From: Flavobacteriales bacterium | GTDB lineage: Bacteria; Bacteroidota; Bacteroidia; Flavobacteriales; Flavobacteriaceae | Assembly: GCA_017303755.1 (NCBI GenBank) | Contig: JAFLBS010000011.1 | Span: forward strand, 40,892 to 104,891 | DNA length: 64,000 nt | Direction of reading: 5' to 3' | Part shown: in pieces, positions 26,832-35,430 of the stretch | How positions within the stretch are numbered: position 1 is the first letter of the stretch | How the letters are laid out: each line of letters opens with the position of its first letter | Position numbers and translations under genes: made by a program | Notes under the pieces: model-generated | What the model saw: only the letters and a program-made list of their open reading frames with translations | Told to the model about the DNA's origin: nothing | Database searches by the model: none

Positions 26832-27347
26832 TTATTCTTTTTCACGCACCCATTTTACCATTTTCGGAAAAGCAGGTAAATTCATTTCTAATGCTTTTTG
26901 TTCACTGTACGCCATCTGAGTCCATTCGAAAAATGGTAAACCTATGTAATTGCCTGTGTCAAAATTATCCATCAACCAATTTGAACTTCCTTTATATCCG
27001 CCAGCATGAAAAACATAATCCAAAGGTAAATTGAGATGTTTACAGGCTGCAAACGACCATAACATAGTAGCAATTTCTTCTCCTTGACTCGGCCAATCTT
27101 TTGCCATAGTTTCGGTTCCGATTCGAGCTCGATCTGTTGGTGAAGTTACTGCTATGTGTCCGGCTTCATGTAAAATATCGCCAGGATAGCTTAACTTTTC
27201 ATAATCAATGTAAACACAATTCGGACCCAAGGCCAATCCAGGCAAAAAAGTGGACTCATCTAGTTGTTTTTCGATGATATTGATGCCAATTTCGTTTAAA
27301 AAAGCTAAAATTTTATGTAATTCTGTAGTTGAATTTACTTCTGACAT
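26832..27347 (-). CDS. Small HEAGH-containing zincin-like protein, function unknown
   Basis: The 171-residue soluble protein has YPGDILHEAGHIAVTSPTDR. The HExxH-type motif (HEAGH) is the zinc site of gluzincin/minigluzincin-like peptidases. A glutamate-rich stretch follows (GEEIATMLWSFAACKHLNLP) that could give the third ligand, and the C-terminal half has FHAGGYKGSSNWLMDNFDTG. I do not recognise a named family. It has no signal peptide. It is coupled to the 2-oxoglutarate oxygenase gene (3 bp gap), which suggests a shared pathway. Catalysis is not proven by the motif alone. Confidence 0.72.
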   Translation of the reverse strand: MSEVNSTTELHKILAFLNEIGINIIEKQLDESTFLPGLALGPNCVYIDYEKLSYPGDILHEAGHIAVTSPTDRARIGTETMAKDWPSQGEEIATMLWSFAACKHLNLPLDYVFHAGGYKGSSNWLMDNFDTGNYIGLPFFEWTQMAYSEQKALEMNLPAFPKMVKWVREKE

Positions 27348-27418
27348 ATTTTGATAAAAATTGAATCATAAAAATAGTTAATATTCTACACAAAAAAACA
27401 CAATTCTTTACGAATAAT

Positions 27419-27426
27419 TATATTTG
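27419..27426 (+). promoter_or_regulatory. -7 promoter element for the M1 peptidase
   Basis: TATATTTG, followed by TGC. It overlaps a GTG at 27426 that would otherwise look like a start codon, so translation should begin at the ATG at 27444. Confidence 0.6.
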
Positions 27427-27443
27427 TGCAAATTACCATTACG

Positions 27444-29564
27444 ATGCGCTACTTCCTTTTTATATTAATTGCTTCATTTTCTTTCGCTCAACAAACTGAG
27501 AAAGTTGATTTTTTTGTGTTGGATGCTATTTTATCTCCAAATGTAGCTACAAAGTCAATAGGAGGAAGCATTCAGTATACATTCAAAGTAAAATCAGCTA
27601 TTGATACGATCCGAATTGATGCTAAAAATATGATTTTTACTGATTTGAGAATCAATGGAAAAGAAGTTACGTTTAAAAAGACAAGTTCACATTTATTGCT
27701 TTTTGAAGGTTTTAAAAAAGGGAAAAACACACTAACGTTCAATTATTCGGCTACTCCTAAACAAACACTTTATTTTATTGGAGAAGGTGATGATTTACAG
27801 ATTTGGACGCAAGGACAAGGTCGCTATACCAGTCATTGGTTGCCTAGTTTTGACGATGTTAATGAGAAGGTGATTTTTAATTTGAGTATTACTGATGTAT
27901 ATGATTTTGAAGATGAAAAAATAACCCAAAAAACGGTATTGTGTAATGGCATTTTAAAGGAAGTTGTGACTCGAAAATCGTGGTCACAAGGAGTAGATTT
28001 TATTACCTATAACTATAAAATGAACAAACCCATGGCATCGTATTTAGTGATGTTGGCCATAGGGAATTTTACTAAAAATATAGAAGTTGCAAAATCAGGA
28101 ATTCCACTGGAACTTTATTTAGATAAAAATGATGTTTCCAAATACGAACCAACCTACCGCTATTCAAAACAAATTTTCGACTTTTTTGAGAGAGAAATAG
28201 GAGTGAACTATCCTTGGAAAATCTACCGTCAGGTTCCCGTACGCGACTTTTTGTATGCCGGAATGGAAAACACAACTTCTACCATTTTTGCTCAAGATTA
28301 TGTAGTAGATGAAATTGGTTTCAACGATCGGAATTATGTTAATGTCAATGCGCACGAGTTGGCTCATCAGTGGTTTGGCGATTTGATTACGGCTAAATCG
28401 GGTAAGCATCATTGGTTGCAAGAAGGATTTGCTACGTATTATGCTCTAATGGCTGAGCGAGAGGTTTTTGGGAATGATTATTTTCATTATGAATTATACA
28501 AAACAGCCAATCAACTTAGAATTGCAGCCAAAAATGATACGATTCCAGTGCTGAACGAAAAGGCAAGTTCGCTTACGTTTTATCAAAAAGGAGCTTGGGC
28601 TTTGCATGTATTAAAAGAGTCGATTGGAGAGAAAGCATTTCAAAAGGCAGTGAAGAATTATTTGAAAAAATATAAATTCAAAAATGTTGAAACTGATGAT
28701 TTTTTGAAAGAGGTCAATAAAGTGTCTGATTTTGACACTGATAATTTCAAAAAAGTGTGGTTGGAAAAACCCGGATTTGAATATCAGGAAGCGATTAAAG
28801 TATTGACTAAAAATAACTCATTCATTGCTCAGTACATTGAAATTAAGAAGCAAAAAGAATTGAACAATACTAATTTTGTATCGTATATTGATGATTACCG
28901 AACCCTGCTTCAATCGAATGTATATTATCCCATTAAGCAGGAAATTGTATATCAGATTCGGAATCTCAATTATAAATCGAATAAAGATTTAATCGAATCG
29001 GCATTGCAATCAGACGATTTTAGAGTACGACAAGCAGTAGCCAATTCATTTTCAAAAGTTCCAGATTATTTGAAGAGTAAATTTGAAATGTTGTTGGATG
29101 ACAATTCCTATGATACCAGAGAAATTGCCTTTGTAAATTTATGGAATAGTTTTCCAGATGATAGAAAAGTGTATTTGGATAAGGCAAAGAACTGGATTGG
29201 AAATAATGAAAAATCATCGAGAATACTCTATTTGCTTTATATTCAGTTATTTGACCAATCAATTGAAGGAGTTGATAAACAACAGCTTTATTTGGAATTG
29301 CAAAACTATACATCGTCTCGTTACGAAAGTTCCATTCGGCAAAATGCTTTCGAAGCTGTTTTACAATTGAATCCAAAAGATGAAACAGTTCTTAAAAATT
29401 TAATTAACGCTACTTCTCACTTCAAATGGCGTTTCTCGGGTTATGCCAAAGATAAAATTACAACTTTATCAAAAGACAAAGAGACAAAAGAAATCATTCA
29501 AAATTTACTTCCAACGGTAAGCGATGTCGAGAAGAATAGAGTCGAGAGACTGCTAAATCATTGA
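27444..29564 (+). CDS. M1 family zinc aminopeptidase, exported
   Basis: The 706-residue protein starts with a signal peptide (MRYFLFILIASFSFAQQ). The catalytic domain has AGMENTTSTIF (the exopeptidase motif, G-M-E-N) and NVNAHELAHQWFGDLITAKSG followed by WLQEGFATYYALM, giving HExxH-x18-E for zinc. The C-terminal third is a helical HEAT/ARM-like domain. M1 enzymes remove N-terminal residues from peptides, here in the periplasm or at the surface. A GTG 18 bases upstream in frame lies inside the promoter, so the ATG was chosen. It is divergent from the zincin/hydroxylase genes. Confidence 0.94.
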   Translation: MRYFLFILIASFSFAQQTEKVDFFVLDAILSPNVATKSIGGSIQYTFKVKSAIDTIRIDAKNMIFTDLRINGKEVTFKKTSSHLLLFEGFKKGKNTLTFNYSATPKQTLYFIGEGDDLQIWTQGQGRYTSHWLPSFDDVNEKVIFNLSITDVYDFEDEKITQKTVLCNGILKEVVTRKSWSQGVDFITYNYKMNKPMASYLVMLAIGNFTKNIEVAKSGIPLELYLDKNDVSKYEPTYRYSKQIFDFFEREIGVNYPWKIYRQVPVRDFLYAGMENTTSTIFAQDYVVDEIGFNDRNYVNVNAHELAHQWFGDLITAKSGKHHWLQEGFATYYALMAEREVFGNDYFHYELYKTANQLRIAAKNDTIPVLNEKASSLTFYQKGAWALHVLKESIGEKAFQKAVKNYLKKYKFKNVETDDFLKEVNKVSDFDTDNFKKVWLEKPGFEYQEAIKVLTKNNSFIAQYIEIKKQKELNNTNFVSYIDDYRTLLQSNVYYPIKQEIVYQIRNLNYKSNKDLIESALQSDDFRVRQAVANSFSKVPDYLKSKFEMLLDDNSYDTREIAFVNLWNSFPDDRKVYLDKAKNWIGNNEKSSRILYLLYIQLFDQSIEGVDKQQLYLELQNYTSSRYESSIRQNAFEAVLQLNPKDETVLKNLINATSHFKWRFSGYAKDKITTLSKDKETKEIIQNLLPTVSDVEKNRVERLLNH

Positions 29565-29770
29565 TGTCGAATAAGTACTACTTAATTTTATAAAATTCAT
29601 AATGTTTTTTAACAATCGTTTGTTAATAATGAAAATTTTATGCATTTCATCGAGTTTTACAGTTGTATAACGAATAATTTTTTATGTTAAAAAACTTGTT
29701 GTGTTATTTGCCTTGTGAAATTATGAACCCAAATTTATTAATTATACATCTAATTAAATTTTAAGAAATT

Positions 29771-30910
29771 ATGAAAATTAACAAACTTTTTATTTTAGCA
29801 TTTGCTCTTGTAGGAATTCTATTTTCAAGTTGTGATTCTAGAGATGAAAAAGAATTATCTTACGAATTCAATTTTGGAAATGCTGTAACTAGAAACTTCA
29901 AAGGAAAAATCGTTGATGACAACCACAACCCAGTTGCAAACGCAACAATTAAAATGGGAAGTTTAACAACTTTAACTGATTCTAACGGAGAGTTTACTTT
30001 AGCTAATGTTCCAGTTTTAGAGCGTTTTGCTTATTTAACTGCAGAAAAAGCAGGTTTCATGAAAGGTTCTAGAGCTACAATGCCTCATGATGGTGAAAAT
30101 GATATGGTTATCATGTTATTACCTGAAAATGTTGTTGATACATTTGCCGCTGGTACTCCAAAAAATGTAATGTTACCTAACAATGTAAAAGTAGCTTTCG
30201 ATGGTGCTTTTATGACTGAGAATGGTGCTGCTTATACAGGAAATGTTAATGTAGTGGCTCACGTTTTGACTTCTACTGATCCAGATGTATTCATTAAAAT
30301 GCCAGGTAATCTAATCGGAGAAAGAACTGATGGTTCAATTTCAGGTATGGAAACTTACGGTATGATTAACCTTGAATTAAAAGGTGATAACAACGAAAAA
30401 TTACAAATTGCAACAGGTCACAAAGCTGAAATCGTTTTCCCAATTGCAGAAAATCAATTAGATACGGCTCCAGCTACAATTCCATTATGGTCATTTGATG
30501 AAAATACAGGATTATGGAAAGAAGAAGGTTTCTCTAGAAAAGTAGGTAACAAATACTACGGAGAAGTTGCTCACTTCACATGGTGGAATAATGACGATGC
30601 TTATGTAGTTGCTACTTTATATGTAACTGTTAAAAATTCTGACGAAACTCCAGTAAATGGCGTAAGAGTTACAATTACAAGACAAGCAGGAAGTACAGGA
30701 GATGTGTTGATGGATTTAGGTACTACAGGTGCTAATGGTACCTTAAGTGCTGGTGTTCCAAGAAATGAAGTGTTAATCTTCAGAGCTTACAATGCACAAG
30801 GTATTTTAATCAACCAACAAGTATTACCAGCTTCACCAGATTTACAACGTTATGTTACAGTGATTATCCCAACAATCGATCGATTGGCTAATCCAAACAT
30901 CAGAAAATAA
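29771..30910 (+). CDS. Lipoprotein with carboxypeptidase-regulatory-like domains, function unknown
   Basis: The 379-residue lipoprotein has a lipobox at GILFSSCDS (Cys21). After the anchor comes a CarboxypepD_reg-like domain (~42-115, GKIVDDNHNPVANATIKMGS and LTDSNGEFTLANVPV), a long beta-rich middle, and a second such domain near the end (VKNSDETPVNGVRVTITRQA). These are structural modules of cell-surface proteins in Bacteroidota. Codon use is unusually uniform, with many preferred codons, suggesting high expression. The 206 bp upstream holds no gene and no certain promoter; a T-rich hairpin terminator follows. Confidence 0.8.
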   Translation: MKINKLFILAFALVGILFSSCDSRDEKELSYEFNFGNAVTRNFKGKIVDDNHNPVANATIKMGSLTTLTDSNGEFTLANVPVLERFAYLTAEKAGFMKGSRATMPHDGENDMVIMLLPENVVDTFAAGTPKNVMLPNNVKVAFDGAFMTENGAAYTGNVNVVAHVLTSTDPDVFIKMPGNLIGERTDGSISGMETYGMINLELKGDNNEKLQIATGHKAEIVFPIAENQLDTAPATIPLWSFDENTGLWKEEGFSRKVGNKYYGEVAHFTWWNNDDAYVVATLYVTVKNSDETPVNGVRVTITRQAGSTGDVLMDLGTTGANGTLSAGVPRNEVLIFRAYNAQGILINQQVLPASPDLQRYVTVIIPTIDRLANPNIRK

Positions 30911-30936
30911 TTTTACATTAAACCCGATTAATACTG

Positions 30937-30968
30937 AAACCGTCTAAATTTATTTTAGACGGTTTTTT
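30937..30968 (+). terminator. Rho-independent terminator after the 29771 lipoprotein gene
   Basis: AAACCGTCTAAA (30937-30948) pairs perfectly with TTTAGACGGTTT (30954-30965), loop TTTAT, then a run of T. Confidence 0.9.
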
Positions 30969-31056
30969 CAATTATAAGGTTTTCTAATCTTGATTAATTT
31001 ATGAATGTTTGAGTTGCCAAAATAATTATTAGTAAAGTTGTTGTTAGTATTGAAAT

Positions 31057-31090
31057 AAAAAAAAGCCTTTCGTTTAAGAAAGGCCTTTTT
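31057..31090 (-). terminator. Bidirectional terminator, mainly for the minus-strand genes at 31109-32152
   Basis: GCCTTTC (31065-31071) pairs with GAAAGGC (31078-31084); T-runs occur on both strands. Confidence 0.85.
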
Positions 31091-31108
31091 GAAATAATGT
31101 TTTTAGTT

Positions 31109-31630
31109 TTACAAGAAACTTTTCACCTCATTCTTCAAATAACTTAAAGCAACACTACTTGCCGATTCGGTTTCAAAAAGATTACTTAAAACCTTTTCTC
31201 TTAGTTTATCTGCATCAGCAATACTAGTGTCTAAGGCAGTTTTTCTAATGTTTTGGATGATGGTGTTTTTAGCGGTTAGTATCATTGTCCAACACTCATC
31301 TGTTATGTAAATTTGTTGGGTTAGATTGTGTTCGTATTCTTGTTCGATATGATGAACCAATAAGTTTTGATAATCCATCTTGTCGGTTCCAAGCGGAGCA
31401 ACTCTAATTAATAATTTTGTCGGATTAATTCGTTCTAAAAATAAAGCTAAACGTTCGTAGGCTTGTAATCGTAATGGTAAAGCTTGTTTTTGATTCTCTT
31501 TTAGTAATTGAAATTGTCTTCTTTTTTCTTCACCCTTAGTAAATGTTTGAAACGAGTAAAAAGCAACTCCACCTGTTATTAAGGCTGGAATAGAATAAAA
31601 GGCTAATTCGATGATTTTGTCAGTATTCAT
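31109..31630 (-). CDS. Single-pass membrane protein of unknown function (conserved in Flavobacteriia)
   Basis: The 173-residue protein has one N-terminal membrane helix (~8-28, IELAFYSIPALITGGVAFYS), then a charged linker and a helical soluble domain containing KENQKQALPLRLQAYERLAL and FLERINPTKLLIRV. I remember this layout as a conserved family in Flavobacteriia, possibly catalogued as DUF7935, but without a known role. The gene lies 6 bp after the lipoprotein gene at 31637 and shares its terminator. No catalytic motif is visible. Confidence 0.75.
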   Translation of the reverse strand: MNTDKIIELAFYSIPALITGGVAFYSFQTFTKGEEKRRQFQLLKENQKQALPLRLQAYERLALFLERINPTKLLIRVAPLGTDKMDYQNLLVHHIEQEYEHNLTQQIYITDECWTMILTAKNTIIQNIRKTALDTSIADADKLREKVLSNLFETESASSVALSYLKNEVKSFL

Positions 31631-31636
31631 AAAGTA

Positions 31637-32152
31637 TTAAAATTGGATTTGTGGCGCTTTTTCAGCAAACCATTTTTTATCTCTTTCTAATTGATTTTCT
31701 ACAGTATAGGATTTCTTTTGAGTATTCACTTTCAACTCACCAAAATAGGTTGTTTTCCCTTTTTCAACAACAAACTTCATATCAATGGGAATTTTAATTG
31801 TTGATGGATCATTTCTCATGTTATTGTAAATTTTTATCTCGAAAAATTTATATTTTCCAGCTGGTTTTACAATCGAAAATAAATAATAGACATTCCCATT
31901 TTCATTAAAATCTCCAATTGAATTTTTATAGGTAAAAGAATCTTTTGAATTGGGATAATTATTAATGGCTGGTACATCATTACAATAATTAAAAGTAAAG
32001 ATATTGTACAATTTTTTTTCGATGCAAATAGTACCTACAATCATGCCTTCATTGGCTTCAGCATTGTAAGTTGTTTTTAGATTTTTTGCTGGACTTGAAC
32101 ATCCAAAGAAAATAACAATCAAAGAAAATAAAAAGAAATAGCGTGTTTTCAT
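31637..32152 (-). CDS. Putative lipoprotein, function unknown
   Basis: The 171-residue protein has a lipobox in SLIVIFFGCSS (Cys18). The mature part has AEANEGMIVGTICIEKKLYN and a mostly beta-rich pattern with GKYKFFEIKIYNN; it resembles small surface lipoproteins but matches no family I know. It is the first gene of a pair with the membrane protein at 31109 and is divergent from the UvrD-type helicase. Confidence 0.7.
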   Translation of the reverse strand: MKTRYFFLFSLIVIFFGCSSPAKNLKTTYNAEANEGMIVGTICIEKKLYNIFTFNYCNDVPAINNYPNSKDSFTYKNSIGDFNENGNVYYLFSIVKPAGKYKFFEIKIYNNMRNDPSTIKIPIDMKFVVEKGKTTYFGELKVNTQKKSYTVENQLERDKKWFAEKAPQIQF

Positions 32153-32236
32153 GTTTTGTTGATTTTAGTACATACAAAGTAAAACAATTTAAAAGTTGGA
32201 AACAATAAAATAGTTGATAATTCCATTCTAATTATA

Positions 32237-32267
32237 TTGTATTTCAACTGAACTAAACCTATTTTTG
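32237..32267 (+). promoter_or_regulatory. Promoter of the UvrD-type helicase gene
   Basis: TTG (32237-32239), 20 bp, TATTTTTG (32260-32267), 20 bp upstream of the ATG. Confidence 0.75.
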
Positions 32268-32287
32268 TAAAATAAGTTACTTTTTTT

Positions 32288-34615
32288 ATGCAGCATTATA
32301 TCAGCCAACTCAACGAAGCTCAACAAGCACCTGTTTATCAAAAAGACGGACCAATGATTATTATCGCTGGTGCTGGTTCAGGAAAAACGCGTGTATTGAC
32401 CATGCGAATTGCCTATTTGATGAGCTTGGGTGTAGATGCATTTAATATTTTAGCATTAACATTTACCAATAAAGCGGCACGTGAAATGAAGAAACGTATT
32501 GCGGATATTGTTGGGTCTAATGAAGCTAAAAATCTATGGATGGGAACATTTCACTCAGTTTTTGCTCGAATTCTTAGAAGTGAAGCAGACAAATTGGGTT
32601 ATCCTTCCAATTTTACCATATACGACTCACAAGATTCTGTTCGTTTAATTTCTGCCATTGTCAAAGAAATGCAGTTAGACAAAGATATTTACAAACCCAA
32701 ACAGTTGTTGAGCAGAATTTCGTCGTATAAAAATTCACTCATCACTGTAAAAGCGTATTTGAATAATCCAGAATTACAAGAGGCGGATGCGATGAGCAAA
32801 AAACCTCGTACCGGCGAAGTCTATGCCAATTATGTTGATCGTTGTTTCAAAGCAGGAGCAATGGATTTTGATGATTTGTTATTGAAAACCAACGAATTGT
32901 TAAATCGTTTTCCGGATGTATTAGCCAAATATCAGGACCGTTTTCGCTACATTATGGTCGATGAGTACCAAGATACCAATCACTCGCAGTATTTGATTGT
33001 TCGTGCTTTATCCGATCGTTTCCAAAATATTTGTGTTGTTGGCGATGATGCACAGAGTATTTATGCATTTCGTGGTGCCAACATCAATAATATTCTGAAT
33101 TTTCAAAAGGATTACGAAAATGTAAAAACCTACCGACTCGAACAAAATTACCGTTCTACTAAAAATATAGTCGAAGCTGCAAATTCCATCATTGATAAAA
33201 ATAAAACTAAATTGGATAAAGTCGTTTGGACTGCCAATGATTTCGGACCCAAAATAAAAGTCCACCGCAGTGTAACTGATGGTGAAGAAGGTCGTTTTGT
33301 GGCAAGTGAAATCTTCGAGCAAAAAATGCGCAATCAATTGCACAATGGTCAGTTTGCCATTTTGTACCGTACCAATGCGCAATCTCGTGCTATGGAAGAT
33401 GCGCTTCGTAAACGCGATATTCCGTATCGAATTTATGGTGGATTGTCGTTCTACCAACGCAAGGAAATCAAAGATGTATTGTGCTATTTACGCTTAATTA
33501 TTAATCCAAAAGACGAAGAAGCTTTAATTCGAGTAATCAATTATCCTGCAAGAGGAATTGGTGATTCTACTGTTGAAAAACTAACTGTTGCAGCCAATCA
33601 CTACAAGCGTTCCATTTTTGAAGTGATGCAACATATTGATAAAATTGACTTGAAACTCAACTCGGGAACCAAAAATAAACTCAATGATTTTGTAATGATG
33701 ATTAAGAGTTTTCAGGTTTTAAATGAAACTCACGATGCATTTTATCTTGCCGAACATGTGACCAAAAAAACAGGTTTGGTTCAAGAATTGAAGAAAGACG
33801 GAACTCCAGAAGGTATTGCTCGAATTGAAAATATCGAAGAATTACTCAATGGTATCAAAGATTTTATAGAAGGTCAAAAAGAAATTGATGGCGCACGCGG
33901 AGCTTTATCTGAATTTTTAGAAGATGTAGCTTTGGCAACCGATTTGGACAAAGATACTGGAGACGATGATCGAGTAGCTTTGATGACCATTCACTTAGCC
34001 AAAGGATTGGAATTTCCCTATGTTTTTGTGGTCGGAATGGAAGAAGATTTATTTCCAAGTGCAATGAGTATGAATACACGTAGCGAACTCGAAGAAGAAC
34101 GCCGTTTGTTTTACGTTGCACTTACGAGAGCCGAACATCAAGCGTATTTGACCTATGCGCAATCGCGTTACCGTTGGGGAAAATTGATGGACAGTGAACC
34201 TTCGCGCTTTATAGAAGAAATTAAAGACGACTATTTAGAATACATCAATCCGATGGACAATGGTTATCGTTACAAACCGACCATCGATTTGGATATTTTT
34301 GGTGATATTGATAAATCAAAATTGCGTTTATCAAAACCGGTAACTGGAACTCCACCAAAGAAATACGGTGACGAACCCGTTTCTTCAGCAAATATTCGTA
34401 AATTGAAACCTGTATCCAGTAATCCGCCTTCGAGTACGAATTTATTTGATACTAAATTGACTATTGGTAATATAGTGATGCACGAACGCTTCGGAAAAGG
34501 CGAAATACTTAATCTTGAAGGCGTTGGTGGCGATAGAAAAGCAGAAATTAAGTTTGATGTAGGTGGAATAAAGAAATTATTATTACGTTTTGCGAAACTA
34601 GATGTTATTGGTTAG
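32288..34615 (+). CDS. UvrD/PcrA-type ATP-dependent DNA helicase
   Basis: This superfamily 1A 3'-5' helicase acts in nucleotide excision and mismatch repair and removes RecA from DNA. The 775 residues show IIIAGAGSGKTRVLTMRIAY (motif I), LTFTNKAAREMK (Ia), MVDEYQDTNHSQY (II), GDDAQSIYAFRGA (III), YRLEQNYRST (IV), ALMTIHLAKGLEFPYVFVVG (V) and FYVALTRAE (VI). The C-terminal tail ends in a small beta module (RFGKGEILNLEGVGGDRKAE) of the PcrA Tudor-like type that contacts RNA polymerase. Length and order are normal. It has its own promoter. Confidence 0.95.
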   Translation: MQHYISQLNEAQQAPVYQKDGPMIIIAGAGSGKTRVLTMRIAYLMSLGVDAFNILALTFTNKAAREMKKRIADIVGSNEAKNLWMGTFHSVFARILRSEADKLGYPSNFTIYDSQDSVRLISAIVKEMQLDKDIYKPKQLLSRISSYKNSLITVKAYLNNPELQEADAMSKKPRTGEVYANYVDRCFKAGAMDFDDLLLKTNELLNRFPDVLAKYQDRFRYIMVDEYQDTNHSQYLIVRALSDRFQNICVVGDDAQSIYAFRGANINNILNFQKDYENVKTYRLEQNYRSTKNIVEAANSIIDKNKTKLDKVVWTANDFGPKIKVHRSVTDGEEGRFVASEIFEQKMRNQLHNGQFAILYRTNAQSRAMEDALRKRDIPYRIYGGLSFYQRKEIKDVLCYLRLIINPKDEEALIRVINYPARGIGDSTVEKLTVAANHYKRSIFEVMQHIDKIDLKLNSGTKNKLNDFVMMIKSFQVLNETHDAFYLAEHVTKKTGLVQELKKDGTPEGIARIENIEELLNGIKDFIEGQKEIDGARGALSEFLEDVALATDLDKDTGDDDRVALMTIHLAKGLEFPYVFVVGMEEDLFPSAMSMNTRSELEEERRLFYVALTRAEHQAYLTYAQSRYRWGKLMDSEPSRFIEEIKDDYLEYINPMDNGYRYKPTIDLDIFGDIDKSKLRLSKPVTGTPPKKYGDEPVSSANIRKLKPVSSNPPSSTNLFDTKLTIGNIVMHERFGKGEILNLEGVGGDRKAEIKFDVGGIKKLLLRFAKLDVIG

Positions 34616-34710
34616 TTTAAAAGTTTAATATCGTTTAAAATGGTTTAATATTGTTTAAACCTTGGAATAATAACCTTAAACTATTAAACAATTTAAACAA
34701 CCTTAAACCT
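34615..34710. repeat. Word-repeat hairpin (GTTTAA / TTAAAC words)
   Basis: A left arm with four GTTTAA words about 10 bp apart (34615-34661) faces a right arm of TTAAAC words (34672-34710). It fills the gap between the helicase gene and the Sua5-type gene. Confidence 0.7.
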
Positions 34711-34718
34711 TAAAAAAA

Positions 34719-35339
34719 ATGGCTCAATTCATAAAAATATACGAAGACAATCCCAACGAGGCAGCGATAAAAAAAGTCGTTGAAGTCTTACGTGATGGCG
34801 GTTTAATTATTTACCCAACGGATACCGTTTATGGTTTGGGTTGTGATATTACCAATACTCGAGCCTTAGAGCGTATTGCTAAAATCAAAGGAATCAAGTT
34901 GGAAAAAGCCAATTTCTCGTTCATTTGTAGTGATTTGAGTAATCTTTCCGATTATGTAAAGCAAATAGACACTTCGACCTTTAAAATTTTAAAAAGAGCA
35001 CTTCCTGGTCCGTATACGTTTATCTTACCCGGAAATAACGATTTACCAAAAGAATTCAGAAAGAAAAAAACCGTTGGAATTCGTGTTCCTGATAATCGAA
35101 TTGTAATTGATATTGTTAAAATGCTTGGAAACCCAATTGTTTCTACATCCATATACGATGAAGATGAAGTATTGGAATATTCAACTGACCCTGAATTGAT
35201 TTTTGAAAAATGGCAGAATGTGGTTGATTTGGTTATTGATGGTGGTTATGGCGATAACATTCCGTCGACCATTATTGATTTATCAGGTTATGAGCCAGAG
35301 GTCGTTCGTGAAGGGAAAGGTGATGTTGATATTATTTAG
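34719..35339 (+). CDS. L-threonylcarbamoyladenylate synthase (Sua5/YciO/YrdC family)
   Basis: The family makes threonylcarbamoyl-AMP from threonine, bicarbonate and ATP for the t6A37 modification of ANN-reading tRNAs. The 206 residues start with a short N terminus and show GGLIIYPTDTVYGLGCDITN, then LPGPYTFILPGNNDLP and VGIRVPDNRIV, and GNPIVSTSIYDEDEV. The spacing and the SFICSDLSNLSDYV block resemble the YciO subgroup, so true t6A activity is likely but not certain. It follows a word-repeat hairpin that separates it from the helicase gene. Confidence 0.88.
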   Translation: MAQFIKIYEDNPNEAAIKKVVEVLRDGGLIIYPTDTVYGLGCDITNTRALERIAKIKGIKLEKANFSFICSDLSNLSDYVKQIDTSTFKILKRALPGPYTFILPGNNDLPKEFRKKKTVGIRVPDNRIVIDIVKMLGNPIVSTSIYDEDEVLEYSTDPELIFEKWQNVVDLVIDGGYGDNIPSTIIDLSGYEPEVVREGKGDVDII

Positions 35340-35368
35340 AATGCAGAATGCAGTGGCAGAATGCAGAT
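35338..35368. repeat. GAATGCAG short tandem repeat
   Basis: AGAATGCAG words occur three times (about 35339, 35346 and 35359) directly after the stop codon of the Sua5-type gene. Confidence 0.6.
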
Positions 35369-35374
35369 TTAAAC

Positions 35375-35412
35375 AAAAAAAAAAACGCCTTAACTAATTA
35401 AGGCGTTTTATA
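35375..35412. terminator. Bidirectional terminator between convergent genes
   Basis: AAAACGCCTTAA (35382-35393) pairs with TTAAGGCGTTTT (35398-35409), loop CTAA, with A-run on the left and T on the right, so it serves both the Sua5-type gene and the OmpA gene. Confidence 0.9.
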
Positions 35413-35430
35413 TTTTATAGAATTCGGATA

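Noticed and set aside
29565-29770. Possible small RNA or promoter in the 206-bp gap before the lipoprotein gene
   Set aside because: Only a near-match (GTTATTTGC) to the -7 box and a short AACAATCGTTTGTT hairpin were seen, not enough to call a feature.
35203-35397. Frame overlapping the end of the Sua5-type gene
   Set aside because: It is in another frame of a well-supported gene and runs into the GAATGCAG repeat and terminator.
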